DNA from: CBDFKQ01 sp965248855
GTDB lineage: Bacteria; Bacteroidota; Bacteroidia; Cytophagales; 172606-1
DNA length: 64,000 nucleotides
Direction: 5' to 3'
Assembly: GCA_965248855.1 (NCBI GenBank)
Contig: CBDFKQ010000006.1
Span: 1 to 64,000, forward strand
This document shows, piece after piece, positions 9,100-18,101 of the stretch. The position numbers and the translations under genes were made by a program. Each line of letters opens with the position of its first letter. Position 1 is the stretch's first letter. The notes beneath the pieces are model-generated. The model made no database searches. It was not told the origin of the DNA and was given only the letters and a program-made list of their open reading frames with translations.

Positions 9100-9556
9100 T
9101 TTAAAACAGGTTAGATGTAGATGTTAAATACAAACTTAAAGGTTTTTGTGATAAATCATAATGGATTACCGGACTTGGAATTGCCTTGCACACAATCGAG
9201 AGTGCACTTTTTTGCCTCCGACATTTTAATTACAAATTAATAACCTTGCTTGGGTAGTCTCCAGACTACATCAGGGCGTCTTCAAATCAGAAGATTTGAG
9301 TATACAATTAATTAAAAAAACAATGATTACTATTTTTCCTTCCAAACCTCAACCCGGGTTTAGCGTCTCGCTAAGATTTAAAATATCATAATCGTACGCT
9401 TGTCAGCAATCAAACGGACGATTATTTAAATGGTACCTAGCGAATGCTCATACTATTTTGTACAAGCATCTACTACCAGGATGGGGGTCGCGAATTGCCT
9501 TCATAATGTCGCGAACACCCCTAACACTATAAATCATTCTATTTAACTTTGAAATA
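9100..9556. other. Intergenic region without recognised genes
   Basis: About 450 bp with higher GC than neighbouring spacers. It has a short imperfect palindrome (GGGGGTCGCGA near 9483 against TCGCGAACACCCC near 9510) but no frame longer than a few dozen codons on either strand. It could be decayed coding sequence, but no protein resemblance was recognised. Confidence 0.35.
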
Positions 9557-9604
9557 AAAATGACTAAGAAACTGAAATAATAATTTCAGTTTCTTAGTCA
9601 TTTT
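9557..9604 (-). terminator. Long perfect hairpin terminator
   Basis: A 22-bp perfect inverted repeat (9557-9578 with 9583-9604) around a 4-nt loop, with A/T-rich flanks. It lies 20 bp beyond the stop codon of the minus-strand gene starting at 10214 and would end that transcript. Confidence 0.8.
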
Positions 9605-9623
9605 AAAACTACGAAATAAATTT

Positions 9624-10214
9624 TTAGAACCGATTTGCCCATCCAAGAAATTCATCAATCAACCCTTTTGGGTTAGATCGAACTGTTCTGTCGACAGGAG
9701 TATCAAAAATTTCTAACTCATGCATTAAAACCGGAATATTTTTACCAAATTTTGATTCTATAATTTTCTCATTAAATAGCCTATTTATAAGCAAAATTAT
9801 TTCTTCATAAAATTCATGAGTAAACATTCCTCCTTTTTCAAGCAGTTCTTCAAAAAGGTCATCATCATCTTCGGCTTTTTTATTTTCTTTTTCAGAATAA
9901 AAATAGGGGGTATTGTTAAACCAAATGGCTAATAATTTATCTTCTCCTCCAATTTCTTCAATAGTTTCTTGTAGCCAAAATGCAAAATTCCATTTTGCTT
10001 CTTGTGGGCTCGATGCTTTTGCAATGTTATTTTCATAGTTTGAAATTGTATTATAGCTGATATATATAATTGGGTGTCGATCATCATCTTCCAAACAGTC
10101 ATAATAAAACGACAAGGCATAAATATCTTCAATAATGTTGCTATCAATGTTATGAACAGCATTCTTCATTTTATTATATGAAGCTTCAATAAAGTTTTGC
10201 TTGGGTGTACTCAT
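9624..10214 (-). CDS. Hypothetical cytoplasmic protein (DUF4303-like resemblance)
   Basis: A 196-residue soluble acidic protein without signal peptide. The pattern 'DIYALSFYYDCLEDDDRHPIIYISYNT' followed by 'SSPQEAKWNFAFWLQE' recalls DUF4303-type proteins, which are found among putative immunity or SMI1-associated families; this is my recollection of the pattern, not a search. A strongly acidic stretch (DDDDLFEELLE) splits the protein near residue 115. It is a single gene with a long hairpin terminator and no toxin-like neighbour, so an immunity role is not supported by context. Confidence 0.45.
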   Translation of the reverse strand: MSTPKQNFIEASYNKMKNAVHNIDSNIIEDIYALSFYYDCLEDDDRHPIIYISYNTISNYENNIAKASSPQEAKWNFAFWLQETIEEIGGEDKLLAIWFNNTPYFYSEKENKKAEDDDDLFEELLEKGGMFTHEFYEEIILLINRLFNEKIIESKFGKNIPVLMHELEIFDTPVDRTVRSNPKGLIDEFLGWANRF

Positions 10215-10431
10215 ATTAAAATAGTAGATTAATTCTAAAATATTTTTTTAAATAAAAATCTAAACTAAATAGAAATGCATTATTTATTACAGATTTTAAT
10301 ATAAGAATGATAAAGTTTTCACTTACCACTTTTTAAATAGTTTTTCTATTACCATTCCATTCTTTTTAAGAAGTTTTCAAAGATGCCCTCCTTCATTAAA
10401 TTTTATTGAATCGGTTTTGTTTAAGGTTTAA
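10215..10431. other. Intergenic spacer upstream of the DUF4303-like gene
   Basis: AT-rich spacer holding the presumed promoter of the gene that starts at 10214. Together with the REP palindrome and terminator that follow, it accounts for the 344-bp gap. Nothing else is seen. Confidence 0.4.
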
Positions 10432-10462
10432 TGTCAGGTGAGACACCTGACAAGGGAGGAAA
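10432..10462. repeat. REP-like palindrome (CAGGTG family)
   Basis: TGTCAGGTG-AGA-CACCTGACA (10432-10452) followed by an AGGGAGGAAA tail. Read in reverse complement, including the TTTCCTCCC flank and the ATTAAAC side, it closely matches the left half of the composite repeat at 56753-56825. Non-coding. Confidence 0.7.
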
Positions 10463-10509
10463 TTTATTTTATTTATAGCTTTATTAAACTTACTCGCTAC
10501 TTTAAAATA

Positions 10510-10541
10510 AAAAAACCTTCACAAACGAAGGCTTTTTTTAT
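10510..10541 (-). terminator. Terminator after pdhC
   Basis: The stem CCTTC (10516-10520)/GAAGG (10527-10531) is flanked by an A run and a T run, so it has the form of a short intrinsic terminator. It lies about 20 bp beyond the pdhC stop codon. Confidence 0.65.
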
Positions 10542-10558
10542 AATAAAATTTATTGTCA

Positions 10559-12202
10559 TTAAATCAAAAGCCTCATTGGTTCTTCCAACAAACCTTTTAA
10601 TGTTTTAAGGAAATCTGCCCCTGTTGCACCATCAACCACACGATGATCGCAGGAAAGAGTAACTTTCATAATGTTTCCTACTTTAATTTCACCATCTTTT
10701 ACAATCGGGGTTTGTTTAATACCACCAACTGCTAAAATACAAGAGTTTGGAGGGTTAATGATGGCAGTAAATTCTTCAATACCAAACATACCTAAATTGG
10801 AAATTGAAAATGTACTTCCTTCCATTTCCTGAGGCTGCAATTTTTTCACTTTTGCTTTCCCTCCTAAATCTTTTGCTTCGATGGATATTTGTGAAAGTGA
10901 TTTTCCATCGGCAAAACGAATTACCGGAACCAATAAACCATCTTCTACAGCTACTGCCATACCTATACTCACATGATGGTTATAACGTATTTTATCACCC
11001 AACCAGGATGAATTAACTGCCGGATGCCTTCTTAAAGCCATTGCCACACCTTTAATTACTATATCGTTAAAAGAAATCTTCACCGGCGAAAATTCATTCA
11101 TACCTTCTCTTGCATTTACTGCTTTATCCATATTTATTTCCATAGTAAGGAAAAAATGAGGTGCAGTAAACAAACTTTCTGACAATCTTCTCGCAATAAC
11201 TTTGCGCATTTGAGAAAGAGATACCTCGTCAAAAGTTTCGGTTCCTGAATAGGTTGAAACATTTATTACAGGTTTACTTTCTGTTTTGGGTTGTTCTTTT
11301 TCTTTAGTTTTGGCAGAAGGTACAAATGATTCAATATCTTTCTTTACAATCCTTCCGTTTTCACCTGTTCCTTTAACTTCTGTGATTGTAATTCCTTTTT
11401 CTTTGGCCAAAACCTTTGCCAATGGCGAAATTTTTATTCTTTCACCATGTGCATCGGTATCATCCGAAATAGATTCATTTTCTTTTTGAGGTTCTGATGT
11501 TTTAATTTCAGCCTCAGTTTTATTTTCTGCTTTAGGTTGAGCTGTTGATTCTGTTTTATTGCCACCTTCTAATAAACTTTTAAAGTCTACACCTGCTTCA
11601 CCTACAATGGCAAGTACAGCTCCCGGAGAGATTGTTTTTCCGACTCCAACACCTACATATAATAATGTACCACTTTCGGTAGATTCAAAATCCATTGTGG
11701 CTTTGTCTGTTTCTATTTCGGCTAAAAGATCACCCGATTTTATTTTATCACCTACTTTTTTATGCCATTGAACAAGCGTTCCTTCCGTCATTGTATCCGT
11801 CATCTTCGGCATTAAAATGCTTGTGGCGTTCACTTTTTCGGCAGATTTATCAGATTTTTTCTCGATTTCCGGTGCAGGTGAAGTGTTGGCATTTTCTGCA
11901 GGTTTATTTTCTTTTGTTTCAGCTTTTGGTTTATCACCGGTTAATAAACTTTGAAAATCTTCTCCACTTTTACCTATTATAGCTAAAATACCATCTATGG
12001 CCACCGCTTCTTTTTCTTTTGGACCAACATATAATAAGGTTCCGCTTTCAGGCGATTCAAAATCCATTGTTGCTTTATCCGTTTCTATCTCCGCTAATAA
12101 ATCCCCTGATTTTACATTATCCCCTACCTTTTTGTGCCAGGCGGCAATGACACCTTCGGTCATGGTGTCACTCATCTTGGGCATTCTAATTACTTCAGCC
12201 AT
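10559..12202 (-). CDS. pdhC: Pyruvate dehydrogenase E2, dihydrolipoamide acetyltransferase
   Basis: A 547-residue E2 core of the pyruvate dehydrogenase complex. Two N-terminal lipoyl domains each show the modified lysine in 'EIETDKATMDFES' (Lys43 and one near residue 168). Pro/Ala/Glu/Lys-rich linkers follow, then the E1/E3-binding domain ('ISPLAKVLAKEKGITI...GENGRIVKKDI') and the trimer-forming catalytic domain ending with 'SCDHRVVDGATGADFL', where His and Asp catalyse acetyl transfer to CoA. The E1 and E3 genes are not adjacent, which is usual in Bacteroidota. It has its own terminator; upstream lies an AT-rich promoter region. The two lipoyl repeats are also near-duplicates at DNA level. 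Confidence 0.95.
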   Translation of the reverse strand: MAEVIRMPKMSDTMTEGVIAAWHKKVGDNVKSGDLLAEIETDKATMDFESPESGTLLYVGPKEKEAVAIDGILAIIGKSGEDFQSLLTGDKPKAETKENKPAENANTSPAPEIEKKSDKSAEKVNATSILMPKMTDTMTEGTLVQWHKKVGDKIKSGDLLAEIETDKATMDFESTESGTLLYVGVGVGKTISPGAVLAIVGEAGVDFKSLLEGGNKTESTAQPKAENKTEAEIKTSEPQKENESISDDTDAHGERIKISPLAKVLAKEKGITITEVKGTGENGRIVKKDIESFVPSAKTKEKEQPKTESKPVINVSTYSGTETFDEVSLSQMRKVIARRLSESLFTAPHFFLTMEINMDKAVNAREGMNEFSPVKISFNDIVIKGVAMALRRHPAVNSSWLGDKIRYNHHVSIGMAVAVEDGLLVPVIRFADGKSLSQISIEAKDLGGKAKVKKLQPQEMEGSTFSISNLGMFGIEEFTAIINPPNSCILAVGGIKQTPIVKDGEIKVGNIMKVTLSCDHRVVDGATGADFLKTLKGLLEEPMRLLI

Positions 12203-12593
12203 ATTATAATCTTAATATAATTTATTTACAGGTTAACAGACTTTAAAAATAATAGTTATTTAAACAATAATGTAAAATTATTTTTTTTCGTTTTTCAAAA
12301 TTAGTTTTAATTCCATTTTAAATGCAAATATAATTTAATTAAACTTTGCCCTCTCATAATTCCTATATTGTTTTCCGTAAAAAAAGAGGGTTATGTAAAG
12401 ATACCACCATTTTATCCCAAAACTTTCCTCGTATTAGATAATGAATTATTTTCTTTAACAACTGATTTTAAATGAGAGTAGTGTCTCTGACAAAGCTTAT
12501 TAATCAAATTTGTGATTTTAGCCGGTACTGATCGAGGCGGAGTTTCCACCGTCTATTTTACATCTAAATGAAAAGGGAAGAATAGAGGCGTAA
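12203..12593. other. Intergenic region upstream of pdhC
   Basis: 391 bp of AT-rich sequence between two minus-strand genes. It must hold the pdhC promoter and the 3' end of the next gene; no hairpin, repeat or open frame stands out. Confidence 0.4.
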
Positions 12594-12956
12594 TTACTTA
12601 AATTCAACAATATCTGCAGTTACAATACAGGTAACCGTGTGATATGTGTACATCAAAAAAAATGCTGTTTTAAAATTTACAGTAATATTTGCCAGGGCTT
12701 GATTAGATTTTAAGGGATTAGCTGATAATAATTGCTGCTTAGCATCATTAACTAATGTTTCTTTATCAAAGCCACCAATTCCCAAAATATATTTTGCAGT
12801 AGATTTGCCTTGAGCATTCATTTTAATATAACTAAAATTTGCAGAACCAAGTGCAGCTGAATTTGTTAAATATCCTACGTGCATAGATGTAATGCAACTA
12901 GGCATTGATATTGCTAAAATAGCTAAAAATAATACGAATACTATTGATTTTTTCAT
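12594..12956 (-). CDS. Small lipoprotein (DUF6567-like)
   Basis: I start translation at the Met at 12956 (MKKSIVFVLFLAILAIS) because it begins a proper leader ending in the lipobox 'SMPSC'; a Met 30 bp upstream would add a polar extension. The mature ~100 residues start 'ITSMHVGYLTNSAALGSANF' and include 'KYILGIGGF' and the closing 'CIVTADIVEF'. The combination resembles DUF6567, a TRL-like small lipoprotein family of Bacteroidota with no known function; this family assignment is from memory. Probably membrane-anchored on the periplasmic side. Single gene. Confidence 0.65.
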   Translation of the reverse strand: MKKSIVFVLFLAILAISMPSCITSMHVGYLTNSAALGSANFSYIKMNAQGKSTAKYILGIGGFDKETLVNDAKQQLLSANPLKSNQALANITVNFKTAFFLMYTYHTVTCIVTADIVEFK

Positions 12957-13266
12957 TTTATTACTTTTTAAAGGGGTGTTAATCATTTTTTTTGATTTTT
13001 AATTTAATTAGTTGAAAGCAATTAAACCAACTAATTTCAAAATTGTTTAAAAGGATTATTACTTTTACAAAATAATTTTATTTGCAAAGTTTATGAGTCT
13101 TAACCTCTTCATTTTTAAATTCATTATTATTAATTTATTATATTTTGCTTGCCTTTAATTTTTCTTGTAATCCTATTTATCTTCTCCTGCCGGGAATTTA
13201 GCTATCTATCTATAAACGATTTTAACATTTATGAAATATAATACCTATGATACAAAACTTATTTTT

Positions 13267-14526
13267 ATGAAAAAAATTCTTTCCTTTTTATTTATTTTAT
13301 TTAGCAACTTCTCATTTGGGCAGTCAGCTCAGGAATTTAAAATTTTAACAATTGCCCAAACAGGATTTTCGGAAGAAAGATTAAAAAAGTTAGATAATTA
13401 TCTACAAAGTATAATAAATGATGGAATAGCTCCAAACGCTGTAAGTATTGTAGTTCATAAAGGTAATATTGTGCACTTTAAAGCTTTTGGTTTCAGTAAT
13501 CTGGAAAATAAAACGCCATTAAAACGTGATGATATTTTCAGAATAGCCTCACAATCAAAAGCCATCACTACAGTAGGTTTAATGATATTGTTTGAAGAAG
13601 GGAAATTTTCATTGGATGATCCTATATCAAAATATATTCCTGAATTTGAAAATCCACAAGTTTTTATTAGTTATGATTCTGTTTCTCATAAGGTTAATAC
13701 CAGACCGGCAAAATCAGAAATAACTATTAGACAGTTGTTAAGCCATAATGCAGGTATTCCTTACGATCATCCTTTGCAAGAATTACCTGAATATAAAGTT
13801 CCGTTTCTTTTCTCACTCCAAAATGAAACGCTTGCTCAAGTAATTCCCAAATTAGCAAAAAGACCATTAATGTTCGATCCGGGTGAAAAATTTACTTATG
13901 GTTTAAATACCGATATCTTAGGTTATCTCATCGAAAAACTTTCCGGGAAAAATTTAGATGTTTTTTTACATGAAAAAATAATTGATCCATTAGGAATGAA
14001 GGACACTTACTTTTATTTACCTGATAAAAAAGCACCTCGTTTGGTAGAAGTATATTCAAAAGCCAAACCGGAGGATAAGCTTACTGTTCATCAAAATGAA
14101 TTATTTAGAAAATTTCCAATAAGTGGTGCAAAAACTTATTTTTCGGGCGGTGCCGGTTTGGTTAGCACTGCTGAAGATTATGCGAAATTTATACAAATGA
14201 TACTTAATGGAGGTTGGTTTAATAAAAAAAATATTTTAAGTAGAAAAACAATTGATTTGATGAGCCGTAATCAAATAGGAGAAGCAACCGTTTGGGAAAG
14301 ACAGGATAAATTTGGATTGGGATTTCAAATTATCACTGAAAAATCACATTATGGTGACAATGCATCAGTTAATTCTCTCACTTGGGGTGGGTTATTTTGT
14401 TCTGAATATACGATTGATCCGAAAGAAGAGCTGATTATGATGGTTTTAACAAACGTTCACCCTTATTGCTTTTATTCGGATTTTGTTCATAAATACCGAA
14501 CCTTAGTTTACCAGGCTTTAAAATGA
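13267..14526 (+). CDS. Serine hydrolase, beta-lactamase/penicillin-binding-like (PF00144 type)
   Basis: About 419 residues from the Met at 13267, chosen because it opens a signal peptide (MKKILSFLFILFSNFSFGQS); an ATG 36 bp upstream would precede it with a polar stretch. The class-C beta-lactamase fold signatures are present: the nucleophile motif 'SQSKAITT' (S-x-x-K), the Tyr motif 'FTYGLNTD' (Y-x-N position), and 'FSGGAGLVSTAEDYAKF'. Such secreted or periplasmic hydrolases act as esterases, peptidases or D-amino-acid hydrolases; real beta-lactamase activity is unlikely to be predictable. Flanked by terminators, so monocistronic. Confidence 0.87.
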   Translation: MKKILSFLFILFSNFSFGQSAQEFKILTIAQTGFSEERLKKLDNYLQSIINDGIAPNAVSIVVHKGNIVHFKAFGFSNLENKTPLKRDDIFRIASQSKAITTVGLMILFEEGKFSLDDPISKYIPEFENPQVFISYDSVSHKVNTRPAKSEITIRQLLSHNAGIPYDHPLQELPEYKVPFLFSLQNETLAQVIPKLAKRPLMFDPGEKFTYGLNTDILGYLIEKLSGKNLDVFLHEKIIDPLGMKDTYFYLPDKKAPRLVEVYSKAKPEDKLTVHQNELFRKFPISGAKTYFSGGAGLVSTAEDYAKFIQMILNGGWFNKKNILSRKTIDLMSRNQIGEATVWERQDKFGLGFQIITEKSHYGDNASVNSLTWGGLFCSEYTIDPKEELIMMVLTNVHPYCFYSDFVHKYRTLVYQALK

Positions 14527-14715
14527 GATTTTTAAGAAGATTGATAAAAAAAGATTCTGCACTTCATAATTTTTCGCCGGGCATTGCGAAATCATAGATA
14601 AAAGTAATTTAAAATACGCATTGATCCATAAATGGAGATTCGTTTCTCAACCATGATCAGCCTAAGTTAACCGGTTTTTGAATAAAATTTTTCAAAACCT
14701 TTTTATTAAAAACAA

Positions 14716-14747
14716 AAAAACCTGTATAATATTTTATACAGGTTTTT
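14716..14747. terminator. Bidirectional-looking terminator between convergent genes
   Basis: AAAAACCTGTATAA/TTATACAGGTTTTT forms a 14-bp stem with a 4-nt loop, with an A run on one side and a T run on the other. It sits between the convergent serine hydrolase and fatty acid desaturase genes and could serve both. Confidence 0.8.
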
Positions 14748-14763
14748 AGAAAAAATTTTAAAA

Positions 14764-15891
14764 TTATATTGAACTCGATACAAGTTTTAATTCCTTTTTA
14801 TGTATCGCATAATCATCTTTACCAAATCTCTTCAACATCTTATAATGCGAAACCAAGGCGGAGCCGAAGGTTTTATTTTCTATATAAGGTAAATTAAATT
14901 CATGAGCGGTTTCGCGTACAATATGAGAAATATTGGTATAATGAATATGACAAATTTTTGGAAACAGGTGATGTTCTACCTGCATATTTAAACCGCCACA
15001 AAAGAAATTGACAATAGGATTTTTGCTGTCAAAATTGGCTGTTGTTTTCATTTGATGAGCAGCCCAATCATCCACTATATTTCCTTCGTTATTTGGTGTC
15101 GGAAAAGTTGTTCCTTCCACAACATGAGCCAATTGAAAAACAAGACCAAGTACCACGCCTTCAGCTAAATGCATGCACACAAAGCCAATTAAAAATTGCC
15201 ACCAGGTTACATTTAAAACTATTAAAGGAATAATTATGAATAAAGCATAATACAGGCCTTTATAAAAAAACAAATTAAAATATTCTTTTCTAGGATGATT
15301 GGAGTTATCATAATTACCAATCTTTTTCTGAAAAAATTTTACATAATCCTTTCTAAATACCCACGAAAGGGAGGCAAAGCCATACAGCAAAAAGGCATAA
15401 AAATGTTGAAATTTATGAACAGGTTTCAATTTGTCTTCCGGAGATAATCTTATCAGCCCCGGTGCAACTTCTATATCCTCATCGTGCCCGGGAATGTTGG
15501 TATATGTATGATGTACTACATTGTGAGTAATGCTCCACATATATGGGTTTGCTCCCAAAATATTAAATACAATTGAAAATATTTTGTTGATGGCAGGATT
15601 TTCTGACAAAGAACCATGAATAGCATCATGGGCTACATTAAAACCAATAAATGCAGCAAACATACCAAGTAAAATGGCAAGTATAAGCATTTCAAAATGA
15701 TTAAATCTATTACTAATCATTAAAGCATATAGTACAACAAAAGAGCCTAAGAAAAATGTAATTTTGCTCCACATAGTAAAATTGGCATTTTTTGAAATAT
15801 TATTTTCTTTAAAATAATTTTCTACTCTTTCTTTAAGAACCGGATAAAATTCAGAATTTTTAGTTTCTGTAAAACGAAGTTTTTGAATCAT
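14764..15891 (-). CDS. Fatty acid desaturase (acyl-CoA / linoleoyl-type)
   Basis: A 375-residue membrane-bound di-iron desaturase. All three histidine boxes are visible: 'HDAIHGS' (HxxxH), 'HNVVHHTYTN' (HxxxHH) and 'QVEHHLFP' (QxxHH). Four or more hydrophobic segments surround them (for example 'FLGSFVVLYALMI', 'ALFIIIPLIVLNV'). The QxxHH third box is typical of front-end/delta-type desaturases that act on acyl lipids in the inner membrane, and such enzymes help adjust membrane fluidity. The gene is alone between a terminator and mscL and is read in the same direction as mscL with a 245-bp gap. Confidence 0.92.
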   Translation of the reverse strand: MIQKLRFTETKNSEFYPVLKERVENYFKENNISKNANFTMWSKITFFLGSFVVLYALMISNRFNHFEMLILAILLGMFAAFIGFNVAHDAIHGSLSENPAINKIFSIVFNILGANPYMWSITHNVVHHTYTNIPGHDEDIEVAPGLIRLSPEDKLKPVHKFQHFYAFLLYGFASLSWVFRKDYVKFFQKKIGNYDNSNHPRKEYFNLFFYKGLYYALFIIIPLIVLNVTWWQFLIGFVCMHLAEGVVLGLVFQLAHVVEGTTFPTPNNEGNIVDDWAAHQMKTTANFDSKNPIVNFFCGGLNMQVEHHLFPKICHIHYTNISHIVRETAHEFNLPYIENKTFGSALVSHYKMLKRFGKDDYAIHKKELKLVSSSI

Positions 15892-16136
15892 ATTAAATAA
15901 AAAATATTTCCTGCTTTTACTAATTTACAAATTTACGGAAAAATGCAATATCTTTTGCTAAAAGTAATATTATGTCAATAAAAAAATTTGTATGGGCTTG
16001 AAAACTATTCATAATCGGTAAATACGATAATAGTTGTCGTTCAGATGTATGAATAGATGAAGATAAATTCTTTTTCAAGTTTTTGAAGCAGAACCTATCA
16101 TAAAATACAAAATAATTCTATGTCAAAACCGAATGT

Positions 16137-16598
16137 TTATAAATTCTTCTTTCTCAATTCGTCCCTTATTTCTATTAAAAGCTTTTCTTCAGCACTTGGT
16201 TCAGGAGCAGCAGCAGGTATGCCGGCTTCTTTTCTTTGAAGCCTTGTAATGGCCTTCACCATTAAAAAAACAATAAAAGCAAGAATTAAAAAATTAATAA
16301 TAATAGTTACAAAATTTCCATAGGCTAAAATGGGTCCAAATTCTCTTGCCTTATCCAGAGAAGGATGATTGCCATTGTGTGCCTGAATGTATTCGTTTAT
16401 ATCTTTTGCTGCTTTTGGGTTTAATGGTAAATATAAATTACTGAAATCTACCTTACCGAAAATTCCGGCAACAGGCATAATCAAATCTTTCACTACCGAA
16501 TCAACAATTCTACCAAAAGAGGCACCGATAATCACACCGATTGCCAAATCAACAACATTGCCTTTTAAGGCAAACTCTTTGAAATCTTTAAAAATCAT
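16137..16598 (-). CDS. mscL: Large-conductance mechanosensitive channel MscL
   Basis: A 153-residue MscL. The N-terminal amphipathic helix and first transmembrane segment read 'FKEFALKGNVVDLAIGVIIG', the pore-lining signature with small residues, and continue 'ASFGRIVDSVVKDLIMP'. A periplasmic loop rich in Asn and Pro follows, then TM2 ('FVTIIINFLILAFIVFLMVK') and the C-terminal charged helix ('EKLLIEIRDELRKK'). The homopentamer opens under membrane tension to release solutes during hypo-osmotic shock. Length and motifs fit the family, with a slightly long periplasmic loop. Monocistronic. Confidence 0.96.
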   Translation of the reverse strand: MIFKDFKEFALKGNVVDLAIGVIIGASFGRIVDSVVKDLIMPVAGIFGKVDFSNLYLPLNPKAAKDINEYIQAHNGNHPSLDKAREFGPILAYGNFVTIIINFLILAFIVFLMVKAITRLQRKEAGIPAAAPEPSAEEKLLIEIRDELRKKNL

Positions 16599-16918
16599 AT
16601 CGAATTTTAATTAGTAAAGACGAAAATTATAAAAAATATTTAGAAAAATAAATAAATTCTTATTTGCCTTGATTTTTAATATGAATCAATTGTAGTTAAT
16701 TTAAATTACTAATTTTCATTTTAATAATTAGATTCAGTTGATGGCAGGTGATTAAATCAGAAAAAATGAATTGTATTAATATACCATTATTCGTATTTTT
16801 GTTCTATTATTTAAATAGATCATGAGAAAAATAATTAATAAGTGAGAAAAGTCAATCCTTATACATTTAATATGACTTTAAATATACATTATTTAACGCT
16901 TGAGTAATAATTGAAATC
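16599..16918. other. Intergenic region upstream of mscL and the toxin-antitoxin pair
   Basis: 320 bp between divergent units, AT-rich, presumably with both promoters. A short palindromic operator for the antitoxin would be expected near 16880-16918, but none is clear by eye. Confidence 0.4.
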
Positions 16919-17134
16919 ATGGAAGTAATTAATATCAAAGCATATACAAAAGATGTTTCGCAAATAAATGCTCTTAAAGCTTTTATGAAAGCTTTAAAAA
17001 TTAAATTTGAGCTTGAGTCGGATGAACCTTACAATCCCGAATTTGTGGAAATGATAAAGAAGGGAGAGAAAGATTTGGAAGAAGGTAAGGGAGTTAAAAT
17101 AACGATAGATGAACTGAACGCCTTATGGAAGTAA
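16919..17134 (+). CDS. Antitoxin of YoeB-type toxin-antitoxin pair (DUF2683-like)
   Basis: A 71-residue acidic protein. The N terminus 'MEVINIKAYTKDVSQINALK' is a beta-strand/helix DNA-binding-type start, and the second half ('PYNPEFVEMIKKGEKDLEEG') is the toxin-wrapping segment seen in antitoxins partnering RelE/YoeB toxins, ending 'ITIDELNALWK'. It differs from the YefM antitoxin usually paired with YoeB and looks like the DUF2683-type antitoxins found in Bacteroidota. Its last 10 bases overlap the toxin gene, so the two are translationally coupled. It should neutralise the toxin and repress the operon. Confidence 0.8.
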   Translation: MEVINIKAYTKDVSQINALKAFMKALKIKFELESDEPYNPEFVEMIKKGEKDLEEGKGVKITIDELNALWK

Positions 17135-17382
17135 TCTTTACCCCAAAAGCAAAAGAACATTTAGATTATTGGATTTTAACAGGCAACAAAACCATACTTA
17201 AAAAAATAGCAGAACTTACGCAATCCATAATAGAAAAACCATATTATGGTATCGGAAAACCGGAACCTCTTAAACATCAACTTGCAGGTTACCGGTCAAG
17301 AAGGATAAATAATGAACATAGATTTGTTTACAATGTGATTGATAATGTCATCTTTGTACAATCCCTTAAAGGGCATTATTAA
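17125..17382 (+). CDS. yoeB: Txe/YoeB family mRNA interferase toxin
   Basis: An 85-residue RelE-superfamily toxin with close YoeB resemblance: 'KEHLDYWILTGNKTILKKI', then 'KPYYGIGKPEPLKHQLAGY' with the catalytic Glu, 'RSRRINNEHRFVY' with the catalytic Arg, and the C-terminal His-Tyr pair 'LKGHY' used in acid-base catalysis. YoeB binds the ribosomal A site and cleaves mRNA at the second codon position, halting translation. All key residues are intact, so the toxin is probably active when freed from its antitoxin. It overlaps the antitoxin gene by 10 bp. The cleavage activity is family knowledge, not seen here. Confidence 0.93.
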   Translation: MEVIFTPKAKEHLDYWILTGNKTILKKIAELTQSIIEKPYYGIGKPEPLKHQLAGYRSRRINNEHRFVYNVIDNVIFVQSLKGHY

Positions 17383-17474
17383 AAAATTTATTGCAGAGTT
17401 TTCTTCCAATAATTTTGCATAGCATTATCACCACACCATTTAAGCGTGTCAGCATAACAAACATAACATTGAAT

Positions 17475-18101
17475 TTATTGATAGAAGGTTAAATCACTAT
17501 TTTTGATATTGATTTGCTGCCTGAACAAACTTTTTAGTCCGCTGCCCAAATTTATATGAGATTGGGATTGATTGTTATTGATAAAATTAGCGTTCGAAAT
17601 AGCCGGTGTAACTATTTCTTCAAAATAATCAGGAGGGATGGATGTTGGTTTTTCGGAATATAAATTATTTTCTGTTGTTATAATTCCATTATTTAAATGT
17701 TTCTTTAGTTCAAGTATTATTGAAATACTGTTTGTGCATGATTTAAACATAGCTTCATTCTGCCCTGCTTTAGATTGGTATACTATCACTTTGCTTATAT
17801 CCATCCTGCCGAATCTTTCTTCCAGAACCAATAATTTATAGTTTGTTTTAATTTCCTGCTCAATCAATTGGTTTTTAATGTTTCCTTCGGGTATTGAACC
17901 TATTGCTATTTTTAAAGCGTTTAAATCTTGTTTTAAAATATCTATCCTGTTCTTTAAAGCATTATACCTGTTTAAATATTTTTCGGCTTTTAATTCAAAT
18001 CCCATCTTTTTGTATTCATAATCTTTCTTACGAAAATTTAATTCGCTCAAAACCTGATCGCACTCCGGTACAGAATTCAGTTTTACACTGTTTAAGCTCA
18101 T
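17475..18101 (-). CDS. Coiled-coil protein, paralogue of the 52060-52590 product
   Basis: 208 residues, no signal peptide, dominated by long charged helices. The central stretch 'LNALKIAIGSIPEGNIKNQL' through 'YKLLVLEERFGRMDISKVIV' to 'YQSKAGQNEA' aligns with the corresponding part of the minus-strand protein at 52060-52590 ('INSLNAAIPAAGKGKVADKL ... YKLFKLNLRKNKIDVTKIII ... NQSKLEQTRQ'). The two form a small paralogous family with a conserved D-x-x-K-x-I-x-x-Q-S-K core. The C-terminal 60 residues are Asn/Ser-rich and not shared. I recognise no domain. The gene lies downstream of, and convergent with, the YoeB pair, and is divergent from the AAA gene. Confidence 0.65.
   Translation of the reverse strand: MSLNSVKLNSVPECDQVLSELNFRKKDYEYKKMGFELKAEKYLNRYNALKNRIDILKQDLNALKIAIGSIPEGNIKNQLIEQEIKTNYKLLVLEERFGRMDISKVIVYQSKAGQNEAMFKSCTNSISIILELKKHLNNGIITTENNLYSEKPTSIPPDYFEEIVTPAISNANFINNNQSQSHINLGSGLKSLFRQQINIKNSDLTFYQ

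Noticed and set aside
9624..10214. DUF4303-like protein as an immunity gene of a toxin system
   Set aside because: No toxin-like gene or polymorphic locus is adjacent; the gene stands alone between a terminator and its own promoter.
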